A stretch of DNA of 64,000 nucleotides from Triangularia verruculosa (Eukaryota; Ascomycota; Sordariomycetes; Sordariales; Podosporaceae). Location: NCBI GenBank assembly GCA_033296885.1, contig MU864027.1:1-64000 (forward strand). Direction: 5' to 3'. Shown one piece after another: positions 33,352 to 45,171 of the stretch. The notes under the pieces were generated by a model that was not told the origin of the DNA, ran no database searches, and was given only the letters and a program-made list of their open reading frames with translations. The translations under genes and the position numbers were made by a program. Position 1 is the stretch's first letter; every line of letters starts with the position of its first letter.

Positions 33352-34439
33352 ATGGCACCTCCGGCTAAACTCCCCACTCGAAAGTTGGGTAAACATGGCC
33401 CTGAAATTCCAGCCATTGGCTTCGGGTTGATGGGGTTGAGCACTGCGTACGGCCCCGTTGGGTGAGTTACTGTTTCCAAATGAATGATCAAGTGGATGAA
33501 ACTAACTCTCTCCACAGCTCCGACGAAGAGCGCCTCAAAGTCCTTGACAGAGCCTGGGAACTTGGCTACACAAACTGGGACTCGGCAGATATGTATGCGG
33601 ACAGCGAAGACCTCCTCGGGAAATGGTTCGCTCTCCACCCCGAGCGTCGCGCTGACATCTTCCTCGCCACCAAATTTGGTCTTCGCTACGGCTCCAGTGG
33701 CCTTACCATTGACAGCTCCCTAGCATACTGCCGCCAGCAGTGTGAAAAGAGCCTCCAACGCCTTGGCACATCTTACATTGATCTCTACTACATCCACCGT
33801 GTCGACGGCAAGACCCCGATCGAGCACACCATGGCCGAGCTCGTGAAGCTGAAAGCCGAAGGCAAAATCCGGCACATTGGCATTTCTGCTTCGTCAGCCG
33901 ACACAGTCCGCCGTGCTGCTGCGATTGACCATGTGGATGCCTACCAGGTGGAATACAGCCCCTGGTCATTAGACATTGAAGGCCCGCAGACCAACCACTT
34001 GCTCCAGACCTGCCGGGACTTGGGCATTGCGGTGTTTGCTTACTCTCCGCTGGGGAGGGGCATCATGACCGGTCAGATCAAGTCGCCAGATGATTTTGAG
34101 CCCGGGGATTTGAGAAAACTCTATCCTCGGTTCAGCAAAGAGAACTTCCCAAAGAACTTGGAACTGGTGGAGAAATTCAAGACCATGGCGGAGAAGAAAG
34201 GGTGCACGCCCGGTCAGCTGACCATGGCGTGGCTTATGGCACAGGGGGAGGACATTTTCCCAATTCCGGGCACGAAGAATATCAAATACTTGGAGGAGAA
34301 CGTCGGAGCGGTGAAAGTGGAGGTTAGTGCTGAGGAAGAGAAGGAGATACGGGGCTGGATTGATGATTTCGGGTTCGCTGGGATAAGAGTCCCGCCGGGG
34401 CTGTTGGATGAGTTCAACGACACGCCTCCTTTGGCGTAG
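33352..34439 (+). CDS. aldo-keto reductase
   Basis: Exons 33352-33461 and 33518-34439, with a 56-bp intron (GTGAGT, CTAAC branch site, CACAG), give 343 residues. The barrel pattern is clear: the start motif TRKLGKHGPEIPAIGFG, then the catalytic tetrad Asp58 and Tyr63 (in WDSADMY), Lys89 (ATKFG) and His130 (YYIHRVD). The C-terminal NADPH-site signature is IPGTKNIKYLEENVGA. It should reduce an aldehyde or ketone with NADPH. The overall type resembles the AKR13/YakC group, but the substrate cannot be told. It may work with the oxidative enzymes to its left. Confidence 0.92.
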
Positions 34440-35553
34440 GCTGAGCACTATATCGACTAGAAACTGTAATACCTGAGATATGCTACCATCAATAAATCAA
34501 ATCGAGCCCAGGGCTGGGGGCTAAAACGATAGTGGCTGGATTTCCCTTGAAAATTGACGATGGATCTTGGAAGATCGCCTTAGGTAGAAGACTTCACTCC
34601 TTCCAACATATCCAACTACTCTCCCCCTTCTTCTTCTGCAGCTCCTCCACCGTGCGAATGAGGAGACTGTTGATGAGGTGATCTTTCAGCCAACTGTAAC
34701 ATACCTAAGGTAGCTACCTACCTTGATAACAGACCGATCCCTGAGAGTTACAGTATCATTATTGATTATTTCTCGTCAGCTGAAGGTCTCATCTGGTGAG
34801 AACTAGAGTGTCAAAGTTGAACGTTGCATTTAAGGGGGCTGAGTGAGGTCGGTCCCCCCCAAAGCTGACAGGAAAAGCGGCACGGATCGCTCAACCGAGG
34901 CGCTACGAAGTACAGACAGGGGTGCTCATTAGCGGGCGGGTCGCGGCAGGATACACTGTGTGTGGCTGCACAGCAGATATTGAACTCTCGATCAACATGA
35001 CACCGATGCTTCATTCGACCGCCCGTCACACAGACACCGACACAGTTAGCACAAGTGGGAATCGAGGCGGACATGGCGGCTGCCACACGAGCCCGTTCTC
35101 TTGGCCCACAGTCAACCGTCCCGTCCACGCTTCATCCGACTGGCCAAGCCTGCAGTTGATGGCGCTGCTGGCCAAGCGCTGAGGTTGGCCGCCTAGAGCC
35201 AGCATGGGGTTTAGTCTCTCACTCAGGAGGGGCTCTGATTTGTTGACATGGGGACCACATCATGCACTGTAGATCCCCGAAATCTAGCCCACAGTCAGCC
35301 AGCCATCAGACTGCAGCTCCTTCCTTTGCCTGTCGTAGGCTAGTCAATTTCTTTCTGGTAGGTGTTGAGTGGGAGAAACAAAACTTCGGCAACCTGCGCC
35401 TCTCATTCGCGGCGGTCTAGACACCCGAGACCCGGCTGTGAGACATGTATCACGGACTGCGAGGAGTGAGAATAAAAGGTGGTCATTCTTCCCTTTTATG
35501 ATTTCTTCTTCACTTGGGGCTTCTCAGGTCTTTACGACGACTTGACCTTCATC
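34440..35553. other. intergenic, nothing supported
   Basis: About 1.1 kb. Only short frames; CCTAAGGTAGCTACCTACCTTG near 34713 is one more variant of the local palindromic motif. AATAAAAGG near 35471 may be a core promoter element for the gene at 35554. Confidence 0.4.
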
Positions 35554-37605
35554 ATGGCCTCACCGCTTGATCCCACTCACCCCCATCGCCGGGGGTCGCC
35601 TAAGAGACTGATCGTCTGCTGTGATGGAACATGGATGAACTCACTGGGGAAGAAAGGGTAGGGCACCTATGTTTTGTTGAAAATCTACTTTGTTAAAGCA
35701 CACTTGATACTGATAACGCATAGGAATGAGCCCCCTTCGAATGTGACGCGCATCTCGCGTGTCCTCTGTCGCACCTGCAGTGATGGCAGACCTCAAATCA
35801 TCAACTATTTTGCCGGTGTTGGTACGGCTAATAGCCTGGATCAGTTCACCGGCGGAGCGTTCGGGATGGGGCTCGACCAAGACATTCGGGAGGTGTACAA
35901 CTTCTTGTGCACCAACTACGTTGATGGCGACGACATCATTCTGATTGGGTTCAGCAGAGGAGCGTTCACTGCCCGTAGCGTAGCTGATATGATCGCAAGC
36001 GTGGGACTGCTGACGCCAGAGGGGCTGGACAAGTTCTACTCCATCTTTGATGATTATGAAAACATGGGCTCGACATCGCGGGACACGGACGACTTTCTGA
36101 TTGACGGATTGGAAGAGTACAAGGGACAGCATGGGCAAAAGAAGATTGAATGGGAGGAGAGAAGGAAGGACGTGTACAAGCGAGGATTGAGAGAGAAGAA
36201 CCTCACACGGGATACGTTTCATGCCGGAGTTGGAGAGACTGGGGAGGAGATAAGGATAAAGGCTCTCGCAGTTTGGGATACTGTGGGAACACTCGGCATT
36301 CCGCCTGCCCCAGTCATCGGAGTAAGGGGCAGCGCTGACCAATGGAGATTCACCAACACTCAAATCTCTGGCAAGGTTGAAAACGCCTTTCAGGCTTTGG
36401 CCCTCGATGAGCCGAGATTTGCCTTTCGACCTGCGCTCTGGGAGAGGATCCCTGGAAGTATGACCAACCTGAAGCAAGTATGGTTTCCTGGTAATCATGG
36501 AAACGTGGGCGGTGGTTGGTGGGACCAGCAGATCTCGGATATCACATTGGCCTGTATGTTCTCCCCCTCAGCCTGAAGTGAGCTACACTGACTAAAGATC
36601 GACGCAGGGATGTGCGATCAGCTCTCAACCTTGGGCTTGGAATTCAATCACCCGCGGATGACCAACATGTTTCTGGAATCATTGCGCTTCTCGGCTGCCC
36701 ACCCCTTCCCTTTCTCGCCACAATCAAAGACTTCTTCGATAAGCTCAGTGGCAAAGTCGATCATCCCCAGATCCATGAGTAAACTCCTCCGTGGAGGAAG
36801 AAACTCTTCGTCAGCTGGAAATGGGACTGCCAACGGCAATGCCACCACCAACGGAAGTGTGACCCTGGCTCCAGGAAGTCCCAAGCCCTGGGGCCACACC
36901 GCTGTCTTCCGACACCCCTTTTTAGCGCCAAAACGAGACCCTCAAGAGTGTGATGGCAAGCATGATCACCCCGATGGCCCACTGCCCCAACTCTGGCAGT
37001 TCGCTAGACCATGGGGGCTGGGTTTAATCAGAAGCCCTACAAGCGTGGTAACCACCGTGGCGGGCAAGACCGTCCGGCGTCCCGGACTGTTCATGCGGGT
37101 GGATGAAGACACAAACGAGGACACCGGCGAGCCTTTGCTCGGCACAAACGAGAGGATCCATGCTTCGGTCAGAATCAGATTAGCCTGTGGAGGCTTGGGC
37201 CTGGATGACAAGGACACCTGGACTTGCGATGCTTTGCTCAAGTCCGACACAGCCGAAGAGGGCGATAAGAAGAGCAAAGGAGGGCCGCTGTGGAAACTCG
37301 AAAGGGGTAGCGCACTGGGCAGCGGGGAGGAGGAGTTCGTCAAGGCTTGGCGAATTCGACCGAGAGAGGTGACACTTCCGGGAGAGGAGTACCCCGAGCG
37401 ATGCATGTATCCAGTGGGAGAGCTTGATCACCACTGGAAGTGGGTTTACCAGAGAAAGGCCACAGGTGAAGGTCAGGGACGAGTGCCGCAGGAGGTTGCT
37501 TTGCCTGAAGAGCCGCTGGTTGGATACTGGGAGAGATATCTGCTTGGACTCTTGGTTGGAGAAGCAGATGTTTGGCGTTTTTCTCAACAGGGGATTGTTA
37601 GGTAA
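35554..37605 (+). CDS. DUF2235 alpha/beta-hydrolase protein (Tle1-like domain)
   Basis: Exons 35554-35657, 35724-36553 and 36608-37605 (introns of 66 and 54 bp) give 643 residues. The DUF2235 domain fills about 17-330: the opening LIVCCDGTW (19-27), a GVGT motif, the nucleophile elbow GFSRGAF (Ser112), VWDTVG, and the His region FPGNHGNVGGGW (His293). This is the fold of Tle1-type phospholipase effectors in bacteria; fungal members are largely uncharacterised and probably hydrolyse lipid or ester bonds. The C-terminal ~300 residues include a low-complexity Asn/Gly/Thr linker and the conserved Trp-rich end. No signal peptide is seen. Confidence 0.85.
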
Positions 37606-38057
37606 TGGCAAACAACTGTGCGAAGTTGACGATAATTTGGGGGTTTTGGGGTCAGATTGGCATATCCTAATCAGGGTAGTTTGGTTGGAGGGAAAAGCAG
37701 GCAACTTCTTTGAGCCGTTAGCCTTCTAGATCTGCTGTTCTTGTGGCTGAACAGTATCTGCGATAGGAGTGTCTTCTTGCTGTGACAAGGGGATTCAGGC
37801 TGAAGACAGGGTTCCTAGAAGTTATCAGTATAAAGTTGTTAGTATACCTAACATAATAACTGGACACCAATGGCATGTCCTGCGCGTTTCTCGTTCTTGA
37901 TAGACGACGGATAGGCCAATTCGAGGTATGGGCGGATGAGTCACTCTCTTTGCACTACCTGTCCTCAAACTGACCCACACACAGCCTCGAACACAAAACC
38001 TTGTCCCTTGCACTATAATTCAATTTTTCAACAAGCATTCCAACAATCAGTTCAACA
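37606..38057. other. intergenic before the initiator tRNA
   Basis: About 450 bp, no supported gene; includes the 3' region of the DUF2235 gene. Confidence 0.4.
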
Positions 38058-38129
38058 AGCTGCGTGGCGCAGCGGAAGCGCGCCGGGCTCATAACCCGGA
38101 GGTCACTCGATCGAAATGAGTCGCAGCTA
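38058..38129 (+). tRNA. initiator tRNA-Met (CAT)
   Basis: A 72-nt intronless tRNA. The acceptor AGCTGCG pairs with CGCAGCT, giving the A1:U72 pair that marks eukaryotic initiators. The D-arm is GCGC-AGCGGAA-GCGC, the anticodon arm CCGGG-CTCATAA-CCCGG has three G:C pairs next to the loop, and the T-loop ATCGAAA has the initiator-type A54/A60 in place of TTC. It matches the usual fungal initiator closely. A T-rich run follows (CATTTTCACTTTTTT). Confidence 0.95.
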
Positions 38130-38840
38130 GCATACATTTTCACTTTTTTACCATCTCTATGCTTACATCTCGTCCCCTACTAGATCATGAATCCGAGAGT
38201 GGAAGAGGTTTTATGCACCGATACTAGATATGGAGATACCAGCTTGTATACCGTCTGGATACCTACCTAGACTAAAAGAAAGGCGGCAGATGGAAAAGAA
38301 TAGTATCATAAACCATGATTGGGATTCGAGCCCTACACCTAGGTAGGTAGGTATCTTCCAAACCTACGGCCTATCTTATAAGACATATAAATCATCTCAA
38401 AGAGCCAATTCAGGCCAGTAGCCCATGTCCCTTTCCTCCCCCCGCATGTGAGATCATAGAACGGCAATAGTATAGCTAAGATCATATAAAGAGAACTGTA
38501 ACCCGAACAGCCGGACCACAGTGTAAACACTCCCTTCCAAGCTGTCTGAGCTGTAAATAGTGACGAAAACAAGAAATGTGGAAAAGCATATATTGCGTGA
38601 ATGGTCAAAAGCCTGCTGATAGTTGCTGGCTGGCAGCGTACTTATGTCAGTGGCGAATGGAGGGGTTAGGTCTGTATGGTACGTTCATGGGTATATAAAG
38701 CCAAATGATCCTCCAAACTGAATGATAAAACACAAAAGAAGCAAGGGAGTGTCAAAAACAACATCCTACTAATAACCTAACCATGTCGAGATTGTGGCAC
38801 GTGGCGTGTTGGCGGGAGATATCTGTCCGCAACCGTCACA
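38130..38840. other. intergenic, nothing supported
   Basis: About 700 bp with a CACCTAGGTAGGTAGGTAT motif near 38337 and no convincing gene. Confidence 0.4.
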
Positions 38841-40431
38841 TCAGCGGATGCCATCTGCGTCGAAGTCCTGCGCCTCAGCTGGGGCCCAGGTCAACCCGTC
38901 GCCGTCGTCTAGATACCTAGCATAATTGATGGATTCATGCTCAGTGCCAAGTACCAGTGCGCCATTGCAGTGCTGGAAGCCTGCGTGGCGAAGTCCGGTT
39001 ATCTCATCCCATGCCGTGGGGTTGAGGTCGAGGTTTTCTTGCAGCGCCGTTGTTGGCAAATTTACAGCAGCACTGGTGATGGGTGCATGATGAAGCGGGC
39101 TGTGATCCCAAGAGAGCAACTGCACCTGATGGGAAGGCGACGCCAATAGGTCCAGGGTATTGGGGTATCTATCAACGGCGTGGTGGAGTTGCAGCTGTTC
39201 CACGTGCGTGAATGGTTGGGTGGTGAACGCGTTGCCAACATCAGTTCCTGTGTCTAGGTTCGCAGAATGTGGGGAGCCGTTTCCCCCGGTGTACTTGTAC
39301 TCATCAAATCGGTGAAAGTACCCGTGATCCAGCCCTGAAAGCAGATGTCAGTAGAGCGCTTCTTGCTTCTCGGAGGGCATAGCTCAAGTACTAACATGAG
39401 TGAACTTGTTGTGCAGTAGACCCGGTACATAATGTACTGCCAAAATACTGGCCAGGATTAAAGGGGTTCGCAGCTTGAGCAACAAAGCCGGCCGATGAGG
39501 ACATAGGCATGTCCCACGATAGGCTCTGGTTCTCATGCGGGGAAAGCTGGCGTGGTTCTGGGTTTGGCGATCCCATGGAACATCTTACGGATGTCGAATC
39601 CGCACTGCTTATCCCTGGGCCCGGGTGCAGGGCGCCGTCATGGTTCAGGGACGATGTGTCAGGATGATCGTCAGGCTCGGGGGTACAAAAGGTAATGCCT
39701 CTCAAAGGAGCTGTTGAACGTCATGGTCAGTAGATGTTAAGGTATTTTTGTGGAGAGGAGCTGTCCAGACCTTGTACATCAGTAGCCAAGTCGTCATCAT
39801 TCAGTTCTACTCCATGCCGATTTGTGAAGCGCCGGAGTTTTGAGTCTGAGACGGGCTTTCCGCGTAGGTAGAACCGTGTGGCTTTGCCTTGCCTGTGGCG
39901 ATGTTGTTTTATACGTATCATTGCCAACATCTCGTCTCCGTTGATGTTTTTGAACATCCCCCAGGCCTTGATTCGCTTTTTGTACATTTTGATACTGCGC
40001 TGTATCAGCATGTGAACAGGCCCCGTCACCAAGCTGCAGATAGTGAAGCACGAATCGTGGAGAAAAGAAGTGAAGACTGCCAGCCCGGCTGGACACCCTC
40101 GCGGAGAGAGGCGATAGGCAGACCTTCAGAGATAGCGAATAGGCCTTACACGATAGTGGAAAGACCTCAACAAACGTGTTCAAAGGTCTGTCGACTATCG
40201 TTTAGTACCTGTTTACTATCTTTTCAAGCCTGTATTTTGTGTAGCAGCCTCGCTTTTGCCGTCCGGAACGTGGAAAGAGAAGAAGGTTAAACCTTACGTC
40301 GCGTCCACATTGAAGTCCCTCTTCATGATCTCGATGACCTCGGGAAGCGGCTTGTCCTGGACCACATATAGGTCCTCGAAAGTGCTGCGGTGAGCTTCCC
40401 AATCGACTCGACGATGGCCGGGAGGAGGCAT
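38841..40431 (-). CDS. Clr5-domain protein
   Basis: Exons 40298-40431, 39771-39994, 39396-39710 and 38841-39334 give 388 residues with all phases agreeing. The N-terminal Clr5 domain is split by intron 1: WEAHRSTFEDLYVVQDKPL then EVIEIMKRDFNVDAT, continuing after the intron as KMYKKRIKAWGMFKN. The domain is named after a fission-yeast silencing factor and is thought to bind DNA or act in gene control; here that is inference. After it come a basic stretch (about 70-115) and a long Pro/Ser/His-rich tail with no known domain. Intron 1 is 303 bp, long for this genome; the others are 60-61 bp. A longer in-frame N-terminus from 40557 is possible. Confidence 0.82.
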
Positions 40432-42553
40432 GTCGCCCAAGTGGCTGACGGTGGTGATGGTACAGCAACAAAGCGTATGTGGCAAACAAAGGCAAGCCGA
40501 TGCGGATCGTGAGGTTTCATGTCTTGCGAGGGCGGCAATGAAGCTTATATAGAGCAAAATCCGGATCTGTTAACCGGAGGTATCACCTGTGGGCACACCG
40601 GTGCCCAGCTCCCATATATTACCGCCCGGGAAGCCATGGGAGCTCGCACCAACTGGGAGACATCAAGGGCAGCAAAGCATAGAAAAACGTGATATATCAT
40701 GGGCTGAGTCCCGTGCGAAGTAGACTGAAGCAGGCCAATCGGGGAACACGGGATCAAAAGTTGTGAACCGAGTGAGATAGCGAGGCGCCCGCAAGAAGCC
40801 ACAGTTACCACGTAAGTAATCGGTGCGAGTCGTGACTCGGGTGCCTCTACTGTGTAACCAAGACTTGGACTGCACACCGGGGAACTAGACGTCAAGAGCC
40901 GGACCCGAGAAGCATCTCACCGCCATGATTGAAGTTTTATCCCCAGACCGATAGAAAGACAGTGCATCTGGCGTGTTACACCAATGCGGGGCGGGAATGG
41001 GTAACTTCCCCCGGGGTAGTAGAGGTGGTGAGACGGACAGGGTGGACGCCACGGCGTGGTTCAGCCATGTGGTAAAACAAAATGACGAAGGGAGAGATAA
41101 TTTGGAAAGAGACTAGCCGTCTCTTGCCTAGCACTGGCCACTTTCGAAGACGGCTTGTCTTTGAAGGGATCATCAAGTGAAAGATAAGATCAGTATATCT
41201 CGAAGCCATGTTCCGTCAACCAGTAAGCTGGGAAGCAGTAGCTTGACGCATGTCCCGACCATTCGGGCGCCCAGGGAGGTAGATCGTTGCTCTGCAGGTA
41301 ACTGGAAGGGGGTCCGGTTGGTCGCTGAGTGCCCTCGGCCACAATGCGGCAAAAAGAACAAAGCGTATCGGATGCGGGCCGCCATCTAGTACGGTACGTA
41401 CCTTGGTACAATCGGGATGACGCGCTCTGACAGCTCAGCCTGCTTTTTCCCCCCATGAAACTCCGCAATGATCTGTGATAGGGATGCGTAGGCGCGAAGG
41501 TCCCTTTCGTACAGGCAGAGAGCAAGGTTGAATCGAGTCATGATGGTGACAAGCCGTGAGGCTGATGTAGCCTTGAGCAACTCTGGACTAGCGGCAGCAA
41601 AGATCAGCACCAAAAGGAACCCCAGGACAACTCATGCGAGACGTAAAACCACGCATTTGCTTTGATAGGCTGAGTGAGAGAGAAACGAGGTACAGCCACT
41701 GGCTGGACAGCTCTCGAGGGACGGAATGACCTCCGACGGAGTAAAGCCCGCAGATTTAAGACCTCCTGACAACCTGGCGTGCATCGAGTCGACTCGGAAG
41801 CTGCCCCGGAGCTGTGTAGGTGGTGCTTGGTAGAATCGGTGTGCCATGGTTGTGTCGGACATGCTGTTGGTGCAGTGAGCAGGTGATCGGGTGGGCAAGT
41901 TGAGATGTCAACAAGATATCTACCGGTCAACCGGATGAGAAGGCGGAATGAGATGGATGTCACAGCAGGAGGAAAAGTCGCACTTGCATTTACCGTCTCG
42001 TCCGGTGAAATTTGATGTACTGGGTGGAAAAGGTACCGCTCCCGTTATGGTTATGGTGGGGTGGTGGGGTAAGGAGCGAGTCCCGTCCCCTGCCCCTCCA
42101 TGGACTTTTGGCTGCTTGAGCGCCCAGACCAGGGCATGGAAGTGCAGCGCGGCGCCGTTGAAGTCCCCATCGACCTACCACGTCTCTTCTCCCACTTCCA
42201 TACTCCAACTGCCGATCAAAGTCACTCGCCAGCCACTGCAGCATTCCCTTACCGATTGCAACGACACTTTCTCGTCCATCTCTACCATCACATCTCGGTC
42301 TACTCTTCGCTGTCCACCAGGCAGCAGCACAAGGCTCACTATCTAGGGACTCCGCGTCTGCAGCGCAACCATCACGACACCACACTATCCTCCGTCTGCG
42401 CAACCTGGAAGCGCGCCCGCCGTTGCCATTCCACAGCCACGACTTTCCTAGTCTTTCCTTCCGTGCGCCTACCACATCCTATCAACCCAGCCGGAACTGC
42501 ACCTCCCTCTGCCCCGGAAGCGCAAGCTGCTGCTTTAGCTAGGGTAACGGAAA
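40432..42553. other. gene-poor region, no supported gene
   Basis: About 2.1 kb with many short frames but no recognisable motif or spliced structure. The last ~300 bases, rich in C and A, look like the leader of the gene at 42554. Confidence 0.45.
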
Positions 42554-43066
42554 ATGCCCCCAAAAGTCACGGCCAAAAACCTGCAGTACAACACCACCCT
42601 CCCTCCTTTTCTCGCCCGTCTCCGGGGCGAAGCGGCCTCTTCATCCGAGTTCGATGGCAGCAGCAGTGGCGGTCCAGACCCCATCCTCGCGGCCCGAAGG
42701 CGACCAACCAAGAAGCGGTCCGGTAGCGCCGAGGCAGAGGATGCCCCAACAGTAGTGGATGAGCACGGCAACACAGTGCAGGATGTCACCGTTGGGCTGG
42801 ACGGGAGTGTAAAGGCGACTGCACCCGCGCCGGTGAGTCCGCAAGAAAACGGCGGCCATGACGACAGCGGCAAACCGGCGGTGGAGGATCAAAAGCAAGC
42901 AGCAGCCAGCATTGGTGCCGCTGGGAAGAAGCGAAAAGTAGGCAAGGTCATTGGCGCTGATGCTGATGCTGACGAAGACAAAGACGGGTCGACGCCCGGG
43001 CCGAAAGCCAAGCCAAAGAAGAAGGCAAAGAAGATAAAGCTTAGTTTTGGTGACGATGAGGGCTGA
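42554..43066 (+). CDS. DUF4604-domain protein (KIAA1143-like)
   Basis: A 170-residue intronless gene. The N-terminus MPPKVTAKNLQYNTTLPPFL and following LARLRGEA is the conserved start of the DUF4604 family, which includes human KIAA1143. DPILAARRRPTKKRSG and APTVVDEHGN follow. The C-terminus is a Lys-rich nuclear-localisation-like stretch (KPKKKAKKIKLSFGDDEG). The protein is mostly disordered and probably nuclear; molecular role unknown. The ATG context (CGGAAAATG) is good. Confidence 0.85.
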   Translation: MPPKVTAKNLQYNTTLPPFLARLRGEAASSSEFDGSSSGGPDPILAARRRPTKKRSGSAEAEDAPTVVDEHGNTVQDVTVGLDGSVKATAPAPVSPQENGGHDDSGKPAVEDQKQAAASIGAAGKKRKVGKVIGADADADEDKDGSTPGPKAKPKKKAKKIKLSFGDDEG

Positions 43067-43579
43067 AGCACACCAGGCTTGGTAAACCTCCAACGGCGAA
43101 GCCGTATTGCGGTGCGCACTGTGTAGCCTGCACGCTTGAAAGGCACAGAAGGACCTTGAAAAAGCGGCAGTTTTAGTTGAGCCTAAGAACCAGCCTTCAG
43201 CAGATATCAGGTTTGCATGGAAGGACCCCGAGCATATATGCCAGAGGGTGTAGCCTGGATAGGGACTCGCCTATCCTTCGCGTATCGCATTCGAAGCCAG
43301 TAACCACCGCGAGATGTGCAAGAGGAGCATAGAAGGCAGACCCAGTGTTGCAGAGACATTAACAAGAATCTATACAACCCGTCTGCCTGTCGCGAATATA
43401 CTACAAGCCCCCGAACCTCCCAGTCACCCCTCATTCGCCTTGGGCGTGTGTGGGTTATGCATTTCGTCATGTGTGATCCTTGGAAAGTCCGAGGCTCCCC
43501 TCCTCTCTATTTCTGATCTATCAACAATAGCTTCACCATGCCAAACAACCCCGGTCCGACAGCTGGCCAATATCATCGT

Positions 43580-44612
43580 TTACCAGTACTCGGGCTTGAC
43601 GTAGTCGGCCATGGTCTTGGGCTCCTGGAAGCCGTGGTGATCGTGGTGATCCTCCTGGGGGCCGGCGTATTCCATCTTGTAGACGCTGCCGCACTCGGGG
43701 CACCGCTCGATGGGACGCTCACGGGACATCTACGCGGTAACCATGTCAGTCTTGTGTCTCGTATACCCCTGAGTGCAAAATAGGGGAGAACCTACGCCAA
43801 GCCAGATGACGTTGTGGGAGTCAGCAGGGACACCAGTGCAGCCGGCGTACTGCTCCTCGCCAGCAGAGCGGACGATCACAGGGTTGGCGAGTGTGCCGAG
43901 GCGGGAGGAATCAAGAGGGCGCATGTCGAAAACGTCAACGCTCTCCATTTTGCCGATGATTTCGAGACGCTCGAGACCAGTCGACTGCTCAAGATCGGTG
44001 GGAACGGAACCGACGGGAGCGCCGGGGCCGAAAAGGTCGTCAACGGTCTTGACCTCTGTGGTGTGCATTATTGTGTCAGCCTTGCAGTTCTTCTCCGTCT
44101 ATTCCATTTGTCCCGCTGCATCCCATATGTGTCATAGCTCCTGTTTCCCCTCCACCCCATGTGAAGCTCCGGTAGGAGTGAGCTTCAATTGGGCTCCGTG
44201 GAGAAATCACCAACCCCTGACGTCAGGGACAGATATGTTCGGGGAGGGGTTGACATACCCTTGATGCCCTTCATCTTGGTATCAGGAACGGCGTCACCTG
44301 CAATGAAAGTCCCGAATCAGCCCCCGTCCATTATTTCTGCCTGCATGCAATCCGCCAAAATGGGCTCCCATGGCGGTGTTTGTCGGCAGCTTCCCCCCCA
44401 ACCCGGCCCCAAGCTCGCCCATGATGTGTGTTGTGCGCAATGCGCGGGATTTCCACCAAACGCTCGGCCCGGTTTTTTTCGGTATTTCGGATAGTGAGAG
44501 GATCGGGACAAAAGAACTTACGGCGCACGGCGGAGGTGGCCAGGGAACGGCGGACAGCCGGGGCGACGGCAGCCCGGCGGGCAATCGCGAGGGCGGAGCG
44601 CTGCAGAAGCAT
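43580..44612 (-). CDS. cox4: cytochrome c oxidase subunit 4 (mammalian Vb equivalent)
   Basis: Exons 44522-44612, 44259-44297, 43796-44055 and 43580-43729 give 179 residues with consistent phases. Residues 1-30 (MLLQRSALAIARRAAVAPAV and on) are an Arg/Ala-rich mitochondrial import sequence. The mature part matches the zinc-binding nuclear-encoded subunit (yeast Cox4, mammalian COX5B): GPGAPVGSVPTDLEQSTGLER, and zinc ligands Cys116, His124, Cys140 and Cys143 (CPECG). The C-terminus is His-rich and ends VKPEYW. It works in complex IV in the inner mitochondrial membrane. The 39-bp second exon is tiny but required for phase. Confidence 0.93.
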
Positions 44613-45171
44613 GGTGTCGGTGGTGATGTGGTTGCGAGGTGAAGGTTGTGGTGTGGCTCAATCGAAGAGAGGAGTTGTGTTGGAGATGGTCTGATTTGCT
44701 GAGCTAGCCCACAGCTGGCTTCCGCGGCTCCAGCCAAGGATTGGAGCAGTTGCAGACACAGAGCTCGGGGCTTGATTGGGCTTAGCGCGGTCATGTGAGC
44801 AATCACGTGTAAATGACGTTGTTGAGCCATGACATAGGTATCTGACGATGACAACAAGTCTGGATGCAGGAATTGCAGTGATTTGCTTTCGAGATAGGAT
44901 ATGTTCTTGGTGAGATTTTGACTGGCTTCTGTCCCCCAAACATACTAGAAGGGAAGCTTGTGGCGCCACCAAAACATACCGGGTCAGGTCCCGAACTTGA
45001 GCTTCAAGGTTGGGGCTACAAACGTGTTCACCCTAACCCTGCTTTCGAAAAGACAAAGGAAACAGTGTTGACAACTGAAGACTCAGATCTATTCTATTCT
45101 ATCTAAGGCGCCGTCCACCCCGTTACAGCTTCTTCCAAGCCCTCCAGTTCTTCCACCATTGTCTTTGGCAG
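44613..45171. other. intergenic, includes telomere-like motif
   Basis: About 560 bp containing the cox4 promoter and the 3' region of the thioesterase gene. CACCCTAACCCTG occurs at about 45029-45041. No supported gene. Confidence 0.4.

Noticed and set aside
38310..38340. Possible tRNA T-arm (GGGATTCGAGCCC)
   Set aside because: No matching D-arm, anticodon arm or acceptor is present in the flanking DNA.
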